Positions 16,623-25,223 of a DNA stretch of 64,000 nt are shown here, in pieces (the stretch's first letter is position 1; the number at the start of each line of letters is the position of its first letter). The notes below the pieces were generated by a model. That model did not search any database. It was given only the letters and a program-made list of their open reading frames with translations, and was not told where the DNA came from. Origin of the DNA: Prevotellaceae bacterium (GTDB lineage Bacteria > Bacteroidota > Bacteroidia > Bacteroidales > Paludibacteraceae); contig JAISVR010000001.1 in the NCBI GenBank assembly GCA_031271465.1, positions 124,001-188,000 of the forward strand, read 5' to 3'. The position numbers were made by a program, and so were the translations under genes.

Positions 16623-17579
16623 TTGACCAACAAGGAAAAATACCGCCGCTTGTGCAACGAAAAACCCATTCCGCTGTTTATGCAAGCGTGGTGGCTCGAT
16701 GCCGTAACCATGCCCGAAGGCAAGCAGTGGGAGGTATTGTTGGCTGAAGAAAACGGCAAAATCGTTGCTGCAATGCCTTACCATTTGTTAAGGAAATGGG
16801 GTTTTAAAATCATTATTCAACCGCAACTGACCCAATATACCGGCGTTTGGATTGATTATCCCCAAGACTGTACATTACATAAACGCTATTCGTTTGAAAA
16901 ACGAGCGATGGATAATTTGATTGACCGGCTCGAGGCGTTGAACCCGTTGTTTTATGCGCAAAATTTTTATTATTCGCTTACTAATTGGCAACCGTTTTAC
17001 TGGCGAGGATTCGAGCAAACTACGCGATACAGCTATATATTGAAAAACATTTCCGATAGCAATGCTGTTTTCGAGAATATGCACCCGCGATATCGACAAA
17101 AAATAAGAAAATGTGAACAAGAATTAGAGCTTGATTTCAATCTTTCGCCCGAAGAATTTTACCGGTTTCACAAGCAATCCTTACAGGAAAAACACGATGG
17201 AATCGTTTATTCCAAACAGCTTTTTCTATCTATCTTTCAGGCAGCTGCCGAGCAGGGAAAAGGACAAATAATTGCCGTGCGCAATAAAAACAACGAATTG
17301 CTTTCGGCTGTATTTTTTGTTTGGGACGAAAATAGCGGCTACAACCTGATTACGGTGCGAAAAATTATCAACGGCTCAAACGATGCTTCTGTTTTTACGA
17401 TTTGGCAGGTGGTTGAATACCTGAAAAACAGGACAAAAAACTACGATTTTGAAGGAAGCATGATAGAAGGTGTCGCACTAAGAAATCAATATCTCGGAGC
17501 GGAGCAAATGCCCTACTTTCACATTTCGAAAAGCTATTCAAAGCTCTTTAGTCTTTACAAACTTTTTAATCGGGCGTAA
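16623..17579 (+). CDS. FemAB/GNAT-fold acyltransferase-like protein
   Basis: Cytoplasmic protein of the FemAB or peptidoglycan-branching type acyl/aminoacyl-transferase group; close relatives are often annotated as methicillin-resistance-like or GNAT. Conserved pieces: PLFMQAWWLDAVTMPEGKQW at the N-terminus, VAAMPYHLLRKWGFKIIIQP, QYTGVWIDYP, HPRYRQKIRKCEQ, and YNLITVRKI ... FDFEGSMIEG. There is no ATG at the N-terminus: the conserved region begins before the first in-frame ATG (16680), so a TTG start is needed. TTG at 16623 lies just after a promoter element; TTG at 16572 lies upstream of it. 318 residues. Substrate unknown. Confidence 0.82.
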   Translation: MTNKEKYRRLCNEKPIPLFMQAWWLDAVTMPEGKQWEVLLAEENGKIVAAMPYHLLRKWGFKIIIQPQLTQYTGVWIDYPQDCTLHKRYSFEKRAMDNLIDRLEALNPLFYAQNFYYSLTNWQPFYWRGFEQTTRYSYILKNISDSNAVFENMHPRYRQKIRKCEQELELDFNLSPEEFYRFHKQSLQEKHDGIVYSKQLFLSIFQAAAEQGKGQIIAVRNKNNELLSAVFFVWDENSGYNLITVRKIINGSNDASVFTIWQVVEYLKNRTKNYDFEGSMIEGVALRNQYLGAEQMPYFHISKSYSKLFSLYKLFNRA

Positions 17580-17605
17580 GCATTGCGCCTCTACACAAAT
17601 CCACC

Positions 17606-19519
17606 ATGGCAAGCTGCTTACAAGTCGAAAACCTGACCAAAACCTTTGGCGATAAATATCTGTTTGAAAATATATCCTTCGGCATTGCCGATGGGCAGCG
17701 CGTAGCGTTGATTGCCAAAAACGGCGGAGGTAAAACCACTTTACTGTCTATCCTTGCCGGCGAAGAAGATTATCAAAGCGGAAGTATCTCCTTTCGGCGC
17801 GATTTGCGGATAGGCTATCTTCGGCAAGACCCGCTTTTCGAAGTCAATATGACCGTACTCGAAGCCTGTTTCGCAGCAGGAAACGAAGCCACCGAACTGA
17901 TTAAACAATACGAAACGCAAACCGAACGCATCGCGCAAGGAAAAACCGTAAACCACGCCGAATACGAAAAAACCCTCGCCCGTATGGACGAATTGAAAGC
18001 GTGGGACTACGAAACACGCATCAAGCAAATTCTCGGCAAACTTAAAATACATAATTTCGACCAGTTAATCGGCACGCTTTCGGGCGGGCAGTTAAAGCGT
18101 GTGGCATTAGCAAATGTACTTATTTCCGAACCCGATTTGCTCATTCTCGACGAGCCGACCAACCACTTAGACCTCGAAATGGTGGAATGGCTCGAAAGTT
18201 TCCTGCGTAACAGTAAAATGGCATTGCTTATGGTTACACACGATCGGTATTTTCTCGACCGTGTTTGCTCCGATATTCTCGAAATTGACCACGAAAAACT
18301 TTATCATTACAAAGGAAATTACAGCTATTTTCTGCAGAAAAAAGAAGAGCGGATAGATAACTTCAATGCCGAACTTGAAAAGGTAAACAATCTTTATCAT
18401 AAGGAGCTGGACTGGATACGCCGCCAACCACAGGCACGCGCCACAAAAGCCAAATCGCGCATCGATGCCTTTGCCGACATCGAACGCCGTGCCAAGCAAC
18501 GCCGTGAAAATAAACAAATGTCCCTCGAAGTAAAAGCATCCTATCTCGGTTCAAAGATTGTCGAAGCACAATACATCAGCAAAGCTTATGGCGACTTTAA
18601 GCTGTTGGACCATTTTTATTATAATTTTTCCAGATATGAAAAAGTGGGTATTGTAGGCAAGAACGGCACAGGCAAAACCACTTTCCTTAAAATGTTGATG
18701 GGTGAAGTGAAACCTGACAGCGGTGCCTTCGATATTGGCGAAACGGTGCAGTTCGGTTATTACAGTCAGGATGGTTTGCAGTTTGAAGAAGACATGAAGG
18801 TAATTGATGTGGTGCGCGATATTGCCGAAGAAATTTCGCTCGGTAACGGTCGCAAACTCAATGCTTCTCAATTCTTGCAACTGTTTTTGTTCCCGCCCGA
18901 AGTGCAGCATAATTTTGTTGCCAAACTGAGTGGGGGCGAACGCCGTCGATTATATCTCTGCACGGTGCTGATGCGCAATCCTAACTTTCTTGTTCTCGAT
19001 GAGCCGACCAACGACCTCGATATTGCTACACTCAATGTGTTGGAGGAATATCTGATTGGTTTTAAAGGTTGCGTGATTGTGGTGAGCCACGACCGCTTTT
19101 TTATGGACAAGGTGGTTGACCATATTCTTGCTTTTGAGGGTGATGGGCGGATAAAAGATTATCCGGGTAATTACACCGATTATCGGGAGTGGAAGGCGCT
19201 GCAGGAAGAAGACGACCGTAGGGGCGGAATATCTTCCACCCAAAAATCTGCAACAGCAAACAAGGGCGAAAAATATTTCGCTCCTACAACAACGCCCGCC
19301 GAAAAACCTCGCAAATTATCCTACAAAGAAAAACAAGAATTTGAGGCATTGGAACACGATATTGCCGCTCTCGAAATTGAAAAAGCAAACATTGAAGCTC
19401 AATTATCAGGCAACGAAACCGACAACGATAAAATTATTTCCCTTTCCACTCGTATGGGTGAAATTGTCAATCTGATTGACGAAAAAATGATGCGCTGGAT
19501 GGAATTGAGTGAGAGGTGA
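17606..19519 (+). CDS. ABC-F family ATPase (Uup/EttA type)
   Basis: A 637-residue soluble protein with two ABC nucleotide-binding domains and no membrane segment, a family that acts on ribosomes. Domain 1: Walker A KNGGGKTT near residue 38, signature LSGGQLKR, Walker B LLILDEPTNHLDLE. A linker rich in Arg/Lys (RRQPQARATKAKSRIDAF) follows at residues 265-295. Domain 2: Walker A GKNGTGKTT, signature LSGGERRR, LVLDEPTNDLDIA. The C-terminal coiled coil (FEALEHDIAALEIEKANIEA) is of the Uup type, which binds branched DNA in E. coli. It lies 26 bp after the FemAB-like gene, probably the same operon. Confidence 0.94.
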   Translation: MASCLQVENLTKTFGDKYLFENISFGIADGQRVALIAKNGGGKTTLLSILAGEEDYQSGSISFRRDLRIGYLRQDPLFEVNMTVLEACFAAGNEATELIKQYETQTERIAQGKTVNHAEYEKTLARMDELKAWDYETRIKQILGKLKIHNFDQLIGTLSGGQLKRVALANVLISEPDLLILDEPTNHLDLEMVEWLESFLRNSKMALLMVTHDRYFLDRVCSDILEIDHEKLYHYKGNYSYFLQKKEERIDNFNAELEKVNNLYHKELDWIRRQPQARATKAKSRIDAFADIERRAKQRRENKQMSLEVKASYLGSKIVEAQYISKAYGDFKLLDHFYYNFSRYEKVGIVGKNGTGKTTFLKMLMGEVKPDSGAFDIGETVQFGYYSQDGLQFEEDMKVIDVVRDIAEEISLGNGRKLNASQFLQLFLFPPEVQHNFVAKLSGGERRRLYLCTVLMRNPNFLVLDEPTNDLDIATLNVLEEYLIGFKGCVIVVSHDRFFMDKVVDHILAFEGDGRIKDYPGNYTDYREWKALQEEDDRRGGISSTQKSATANKGEKYFAPTTTPAEKPRKLSYKEKQEFEALEHDIAALEIEKANIEAQLSGNETDNDKIISLSTRMGEIVNLIDEKMMRWMELSER

Positions 19520-19552
19520 TGGAGTTTATACTAATTAAAAAAATGCAAAGAA

Positions 19553-19962
19553 CGGTCATACCGCAGGGAAGTAATAATGACAAGCTGCACTGCGGTTCGC
19601 GTCATTGCGGGCTTGATCCGCAATCACACAACAACGATTCATCACCTTATGTACGATACCGCGTCAAGCGCGGCATGACGAAGCTTTTTTTACTAACCTA
19701 AGTGGGATAAATTCCAAGAATCGTCATTGCAAGGAACGAAGCAATCTCGGTACAAACATGGATTGCTTCGTTCCTCGCAATGACGGATAGTCATATAGCA
19801 GTCGCATTCGGCGATTGCTTCGTTGTTCCTTCTCGCAAGAATGCCGTCCGTCATTGCGGACTTGACCCGCAATCGCATAATAACGATTGATTTGCCTTAT
19901 GGGCGATACCGCGTCAAGCGCGGAATTGAAAATCACGACTAACAGGAGTAATGACGAATCTT
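19553..19962. repeat. Cluster of dispersed palindromic repeats
   Basis: The gene-free 19520-20006 stretch holds at least three units: GTCATTGCGGGCTTGATCCGCAAT (19599), a large palindrome CGTCATTGCAAGGAACGAAG ... CTTCGTTCCTCGCAATGACG (about 19723-19786), and a unit at 19848-19962 that matches the core of the 163-bp MITE without its ends. Short open frames here only translate the repeats. Confidence 0.8.
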
Positions 19963-20006
19963 TTCTACAAACCCAATTGTAAAGACTGTCTTCACAACTC
20001 AAGTTA

Positions 20007-23000
20007 TCAAGGTGTAATTTTCAACTTTACTCCATCATTCCAAACCTTGTGTTCGTCGGTATAATACAGGTATGCGCTGCTTGCCGGTGCTTGGAACGAG
20101 CCGGGCGTTTCTACCCGCAGGTCGAGGTTGATTGTGCGTTTTTCCTTAGGTGTCATACCGACGAAGTAGAACACGACGAAGTTTTTGTCAATCTCTACAT
20201 AGTCGGCTTGGGCTTTTTCCTGTATTTCTTTTAGTTGCCAGTGTTGCGGTGCTGCGCCTGCCGGAATGCCTATGGAAGCAATCGTCATCGGCAGCGACGA
20301 GTTGGTTTTGTTTTCGATAACGGTAGTGAGCCGGGCTGTTTCGCCCACTTTTTTGTGCTCGCTGTCAATGCCAGTTGTCAAACCGACCATACATTGGGGC
20401 GATGAATAGGGTATGAGCGAAGTCCAACCGAAATCAATACCATAGTTCACATTTTGCAATCCTGAATAAGATATTTTTACTTGATTTTCGCCCTCACGCA
20501 AATAGTTTTGCAGGCTGTCTATCCGCAGGCTTGCACCTTTGTCGGGCACATTGCGCACTATCGTTGTATCGTTCAATGCGAGTGTTATCTGCGCGTTTCG
20601 GTCTACTATCGTTACCGGATAGAATTTGTCGTAGTCGGTCAATGCGTTAAGAGCCAGCACGGTGGCTTGCGTAGAGCCGAAACCAGAATAGCCGCGCCAT
20701 TTCGACAGTTCGTTAAATGCTTTTGCAATCAGTTCCCTGTCGGCTTGTTTTGCCCTGAGCAGGGCGGAAAGATGCAGCGAGTTCACCTCTGCATTGTAGG
20801 AGTTTCCCCACGAATAAGTCATGGTGTTTGAATTATTCACACGCTCGTAGTTGTATTGTTCCACCACTTTGTTCAGCTCGTTGAGCAGTTTATCTCCTGT
20901 CGGATAATCCTTGTAGTTGTAAGCAGCATTTGTCATCAATGCCAGGCGGTACATATCTTTCGACTGTAAGGCTTCGGCAGCAGCTGTTTTGTATTCAAGT
21001 TCGATTTCGCTGATACCTGCCCGGCTCAAAGCATAAACGGTATAAGCGTTGCCGACAACTTCGTTTGGTACGGAATAGTAATATTTATCTTTTTCCTGAA
21101 TAAAATTGCCTTTGCCGTCGCGGTGTGCCAGTATAAATTGGCGCGTGCGCGTAATAATATCATCGTCCAAGCCTTTTATTCCGAAGCTTTTCATCTCTAC
21201 CAGATTCATTAAACACTTGGCGCTAAGGCTAATGTTCAGTATTCCGTTGCCAAACCAGGTGAAACCGCCTTTCGGCTCTTCGTACGAAATCATCTTACGA
21301 TAACCTGTTTTAATGTAATCTTCCAGCTTTTTTTCGGTTTTCAGGTCGGAATGTCCCGATTGCCGCAGATAACTCATAGCAGCCGCGTTGATAAATACTT
21401 TCGATGTAGTTTGCTCGAAACAGCCGCTCGGCACGCGAATCAGTCCTTCCACACCATTCAACATTTGCTGTAACAAGCTTAAATTCATCACAAAACGACC
21501 TTGAATAGAACCGTTTACCGGCTTGTTGATATTGAAACGGTAAGTCGCCGTGCTGTCTGCCGAAGCAAAGGAGGCTCTTGTTGGGAAACCCTGCGGGAAT
21601 ACTTCTATTTGCCGGCTCACGCGGTCTTCGGCTTTTCTGCCTTTGAAGAAAGTGTTTAGCGGTGAATAACCGGAAACATTATTTATCACATAGGGCACAT
21701 ACAACGAAATAATAGAGTTTGGCTCAATTTCCAGCTCTTTCTCTTTCATTGTAGTATCCAACAAATTGAAATGATGGCGATACCAATACCAATCTTTTTC
21801 ATAATTATAATTATCATTTATGAGCGTTCCTTTCAGTGTTTTGTCAGTTTGATTTTTCAGGATAACGGGCAATTGCAGCGTATCGCCAAAGCAGAAATAC
21901 ATTGGTGCTTTAACCGTAATAGAAAACGGCAGGTTAGTAAAGAAAGTGCCTTCACCGTGTCCGGGCTTGTTGCCGCCAATGCCCTCGGCTATGGCTCGGA
22001 AAGCAGCAACGGCATCGGAGTTATAGAGTTTAATGCTGGCTTTACCCGCACTGTCGGTTGTGATGCTTGGATTCCAATAAAGCGTACGGCGGAAATCGCG
22101 GCGGGTTTCGCCTGCTTTTTTCGTGTAATTACGCGGATTATAGCTTTCACGAAGTCCCGAAACAGCATTAACAGCCGGAATGAGTATGGAAGCATATTGA
22201 GGCTCGTAGTTAATATTTTTACCCTTGTTTTTGTAGTAAGGCAAGGAAGGACGATAATCGTCATCTCTCGTAGTGATAACAATTACTCCGTTTGCTCCGC
22301 GTGCTCCGTAAATGGCTGTTGCCGAAGCATCTTTGAGCACATCAATATGACTTATTACCGAAGGCGGAATATCGTTAATATCACTCACCGGCATACCATC
22401 GACAATATACAACGGTCCGCCGGATTGTGTAAGCGAACTTCCTCCGCGCACCCTGATTTGCACATTTGCATCGGGCGAACTTTCGGAAGCAGTTAGCTGT
22501 ACGCCTGCCATTTGTCCGGCCATAGCTTCGGCGGCATTGCTAACGGTAGCCTTTAACGGATCGGCAGAAATGGTGACTATAGAAGATGAAAGGTCTCTGC
22601 GTGCTGTTTCTCCATATCCTGTAACAACAAGTTCTTCAAGCGAAGGTTTTTCGGCAAATAAATCTCCTATTTCTTCCTGCGAGGCTATTTCTTTTTCCGT
22701 TTCTATCACTTTTTCTCCTTCGAGAATAATACCGGTTCTTCTACCGTGGGCGCGGGCTATTTTTTCCTCTTCCGATTGCTTTTGCAGGCTGCGCAGGTCG
22801 AGGCTCAAAGTATCTATAACTATGTTTTTATTCTGGAAATGCACGGCATTGGCTATCAACTGTATCCTGCCCGACCTGTCTACATCAGTAAACAAAAACT
22901 TACCCGACGGCTTGGTACGAAGTTTCGATACCGTTTTTTCCTGTCCGTACGAAACAAGCCATACATCGGCTTCCACCCCTGTTTTGTTGCCCTTGTCGTC

Positions 23001-24653
23001 TTTGTAAGATACCGTTCCACCTATGTAACCCACCGAAGCAGGCAGGCTTTTTATTTCGATGTTCGGGTTGTTAATATCCTTCCAGGTAAATCGCCGCCAA
23101 CCATGCGTAAGCAATACATAGTCGATGCTTTGCATGGCTTTTTCTTTTTCGGGATTGAAATAATAGGAAGCATCTTCGACCTTGCCTTTCAGTTCCGAAC
23201 TCATCAGCAGCCACGAGAGGATATTGTCCTGACGATCGTCGGCAAAAGCGTGTATCTTATCGTCTATAACCGACAGCGAAAGCTTGGCGGGCAGCGGATT
23301 GTTTTCGGCATCATAAGTCTCGATATTTAATGTTGCTTCTTCGCCCGGCAGGTATTCTTTTTTATCTGCCGTAATTTTTATGTGCATCGGCGCTCGTTCG
23401 CCTGCATAAACGAGGCGTTCGCACTGTTCTGTGCCGCTGCGGTTAAGCAGTGTTACACGAGCTACACCTGCCGGCAGTTTACTTAGATCTATGCTGTGTT
23501 GTTGAAGTTCGGAGCTGCCTGTGAAATCTTGTGTAATAAGCGTTTCGCCTGCCGTTACGGTAATAAAATACGGTTCGGTGTTGGGCGTATGTACGGTTAG
23601 TCGGAGTGTATTTTTATTTGGAGAAGAAGCGAGCATCGAATAGCCTGTTGCTTGTGCTTCGGGCAGCATGTATTGTTGAGTAATGCCTTGCGGAGAAGTG
23701 ATTACGGCATGGTATTGTTCGCCCGGCTGCGGGGTAAAGCGCAGGCTTCCCAAGCCCATCCATTCGCTTCGGAAACGGCTAATAAGCGTGCCCGAAGCGG
23801 TGCGGATTTCGCCTTCCACATCGGCAGGCTTGCCAAATTCGTTAGTCGCTTTGAAAGCCAGATTTCCTTCTACATTATCAATCAAATAGCCGCCTTCGGG
23901 AAAAAACTGTAGATTCAACTTATTTAATACCAGCGGAATGCTGCGCGAAATGGCTTCGGTGCTTCCTTCGTAGTTTATCATGATGTTGAGGGTGCCGTCT
24001 ACCGATTGTATGTCAGTTGGCAGCATGGCTTTGAGGGTAATTTTCCCATTGCGGTCGGTACGAGCTTGGGTCGTTTGTATGGTTTTCCCCTCAATGTTGA
24101 CGGTGTATGAGAGCGGATAATTTTCGAGCGGCTCGTTTTGCTGCGTTTTCACTTCAAGGCTTGCCTGCATTTCGTCGCCTGCGCTGTATGCCTTGCGTTT
24201 GAAATCAAGATTCATCAGCAGGAGCGGCATTTGTGCCTTTTGTACAAAAATATCTTTTGTGTAGCTGTCCTGTTCGTCGAAATTACGCTGCCAGGCAGTA
24301 TAGGCACGCAATTTGTACAGTCCGCCCGGCGCATCGCTTGGCAGATAACACGAACTTGCTCCTTCGCCGTTTTTTATGTAGACGGAAAAAGATTTATCGA
24401 CTCCCCCACGCGGATTTAGCAACTCGACGGTAGCCATTTCGCTCAAAGCTTCTTTAAGGTTATTCGAAGCGTCGGTAACATATATTTTATAGCGAATTTG
24501 TTCGCCCGGCTGGTAAAATGTACGGTCACTGTGCAGGTATATTTTCTCGACAGGATATTTATTGATGAAGAAATCCCATTTGTCTTGTGTTTGGGCGAAT
24601 GCGTTTGCTGCAAGAAGAAGCAAAATCGGAATGAGGAAAAATATTTTTTTCAT
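20007..24653 (-). CDS. Alpha-2-macroglobulin-like protein with internal TonB plug domain
   Basis: A 1548-residue exported protein; ATG 24653 gives a clean signal peptide (MKKIFFLIPILLLLAANAFA), whereas the longer frame adds ten residues before it. Order: macroglobulin MG-type domains with a YLHSDRTFYQPGEQIRYKIY start (MG2 pattern) over residues 25-620, then a TonB-receptor plug domain at about 671-799 (LEELVVTGYG ... QIRVRGGSSLTQSGGPLYI ... DVLKDASATAIYGARGANGV). Next come an A2M domain and the thioester-type motif GCFEQTTSK near residue 1076 with its downstream helical domain. Alpha-2-macroglobulins trap proteases by a thioester and conformational collapse. The plug is normally inside a TonB-dependent barrel, so a plug here is odd. 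The next genes upstream are a broken GxxExxY gene and a plug-less SusC-like barrel. Confidence 0.92.
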   Translation of the reverse strand: MKKIFFLIPILLLLAANAFAQTQDKWDFFINKYPVEKIYLHSDRTFYQPGEQIRYKIYVTDASNNLKEALSEMATVELLNPRGGVDKSFSVYIKNGEGASSCYLPSDAPGGLYKLRAYTAWQRNFDEQDSYTKDIFVQKAQMPLLLMNLDFKRKAYSAGDEMQASLEVKTQQNEPLENYPLSYTVNIEGKTIQTTQARTDRNGKITLKAMLPTDIQSVDGTLNIMINYEGSTEAISRSIPLVLNKLNLQFFPEGGYLIDNVEGNLAFKATNEFGKPADVEGEIRTASGTLISRFRSEWMGLGSLRFTPQPGEQYHAVITSPQGITQQYMLPEAQATGYSMLASSPNKNTLRLTVHTPNTEPYFITVTAGETLITQDFTGSSELQQHSIDLSKLPAGVARVTLLNRSGTEQCERLVYAGERAPMHIKITADKKEYLPGEEATLNIETYDAENNPLPAKLSLSVIDDKIHAFADDRQDNILSWLLMSSELKGKVEDASYYFNPEKEKAMQSIDYVLLTHGWRRFTWKDINNPNIEIKSLPASVGYIGGTVSYKDDKGNKTGVEADVWLVSYGQEKTVSKLRTKPSGKFLFTDVDRSGRIQLIANAVHFQNKNIVIDTLSLDLRSLQKQSEEEKIARAHGRRTGIILEGEKVIETEKEIASQEEIGDLFAEKPSLEELVVTGYGETARRDLSSSIVTISADPLKATVSNAAEAMAGQMAGVQLTASESSPDANVQIRVRGGSSLTQSGGPLYIVDGMPVSDINDIPPSVISHIDVLKDASATAIYGARGANGVIVITTRDDDYRPSLPYYKNKGKNINYEPQYASILIPAVNAVSGLRESYNPRNYTKKAGETRRDFRRTLYWNPSITTDSAGKASIKLYNSDAVAAFRAIAEGIGGNKPGHGEGTFFTNLPFSITVKAPMYFCFGDTLQLPVILKNQTDKTLKGTLINDNYNYEKDWYWYRHHFNLLDTTMKEKELEIEPNSIISLYVPYVINNVSGYSPLNTFFKGRKAEDRVSRQIEVFPQGFPTRASFASADSTATYRFNINKPVNGSIQGRFVMNLSLLQQMLNGVEGLIRVPSGCFEQTTSKVFINAAAMSYLRQSGHSDLKTEKKLEDYIKTGYRKMISYEEPKGGFTWFGNGILNISLSAKCLMNLVEMKSFGIKGLDDDIITRTRQFILAHRDGKGNFIQEKDKYYYSVPNEVVGNAYTVYALSRAGISEIELEYKTAAAEALQSKDMYRLALMTNAAYNYKDYPTGDKLLNELNKVVEQYNYERVNNSNTMTYSWGNSYNAEVNSLHLSALLRAKQADRELIAKAFNELSKWRGYSGFGSTQATVLALNALTDYDKFYPVTIVDRNAQITLALNDTTIVRNVPDKGASLRIDSLQNYLREGENQVKISYSGLQNVNYGIDFGWTSLIPYSSPQCMVGLTTGIDSEHKKVGETARLTTVIENKTNSSLPMTIASIGIPAGAAPQHWQLKEIQEKAQADYVEIDKNFVVFYFVGMTPKEKRTINLDLRVETPGSFQAPASSAYLYYTDEHKVWNDGVKLKITP

Positions 24654-24798
24654 AGTTTTATTATTTTTTACCACAAAGAGCACTGTAATGTTTGTTTTTG
24701 TATGAAATCAGATTTAATTGTGAACTTTGTGTCAACCCTTGTGTCCTTTGTGTTAAAAGAATAAACCACAAGGCACACAAAGTTTTCCACTAAGGGCA

Positions 24799-25175
24799 CT
24801 ATAATTGTCCGTTAATAACTCGTTTTACTCCATATTTAAATAAGACAGTATTGAAATTTATCAATAAGCCTAACTTGCAATTGCTTAATTTTAAATAAGT
24901 TAATATTTGAGCTAAATGCAAATCGTTTAATGCTTCAACCGACTTAATTTCAATTACAAGTTTTCTCTCTACAAACAAATCTATTCTGTAACCGGTCTCT
25001 AACTTGACATCCTCATAGATTAAAGGCAATGCTTTTTGTTTTTCTACAAATAAGCCGCTTGCAGTTCATAAAAAAGACACTCCTCGTATGCGCTTTCCAG
25101 CAAACCTGCTCCGAGTACTTTATGTACTTTCATGCCTGCCTCAAATACTATTTTTGCTAATTCATTTTCTGTCAT
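24799..25175 (-). pseudogene. Frameshifted GxxExxY protein gene
   Basis: Codons from ATG 25175 read MTENELAKIVFEAGMKVHKV followed by LGAGLLESAYEEC, which contains the eponymous GxxExxY motif (GLLESAY). Near base 25055 the sequence GCGGCTTATTTG runs into a stop (TAG); adding one G (GCGGGCTTATTTG) restores the frame to AGLFVEKQKALPL and on to a normal end at 24799. The downstream part (LETGYRIDLFVERKLVIEIKS) is the PD-(D/E)XK-like core of this small family. One-base deletion, so probably inactive, though sequencing error cannot be excluded. It is bracketed by 19-bp near-identical direct repeats at 24739 and 25202. Confidence 0.85.
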
Positions 25176-25223
25176 ACTATTTTGTGTTCTTTGTGAAAAC
25201 TTTGTGTCCTTTGTGCTTAAACA

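Noticed and set aside
19516-19701. Short open frame with a RHCGLDPQS-like sequence
   Set aside because: This is the well-known translation of the dispersed GTCATTGCGGGCTTGATCC repeat, not a protein.
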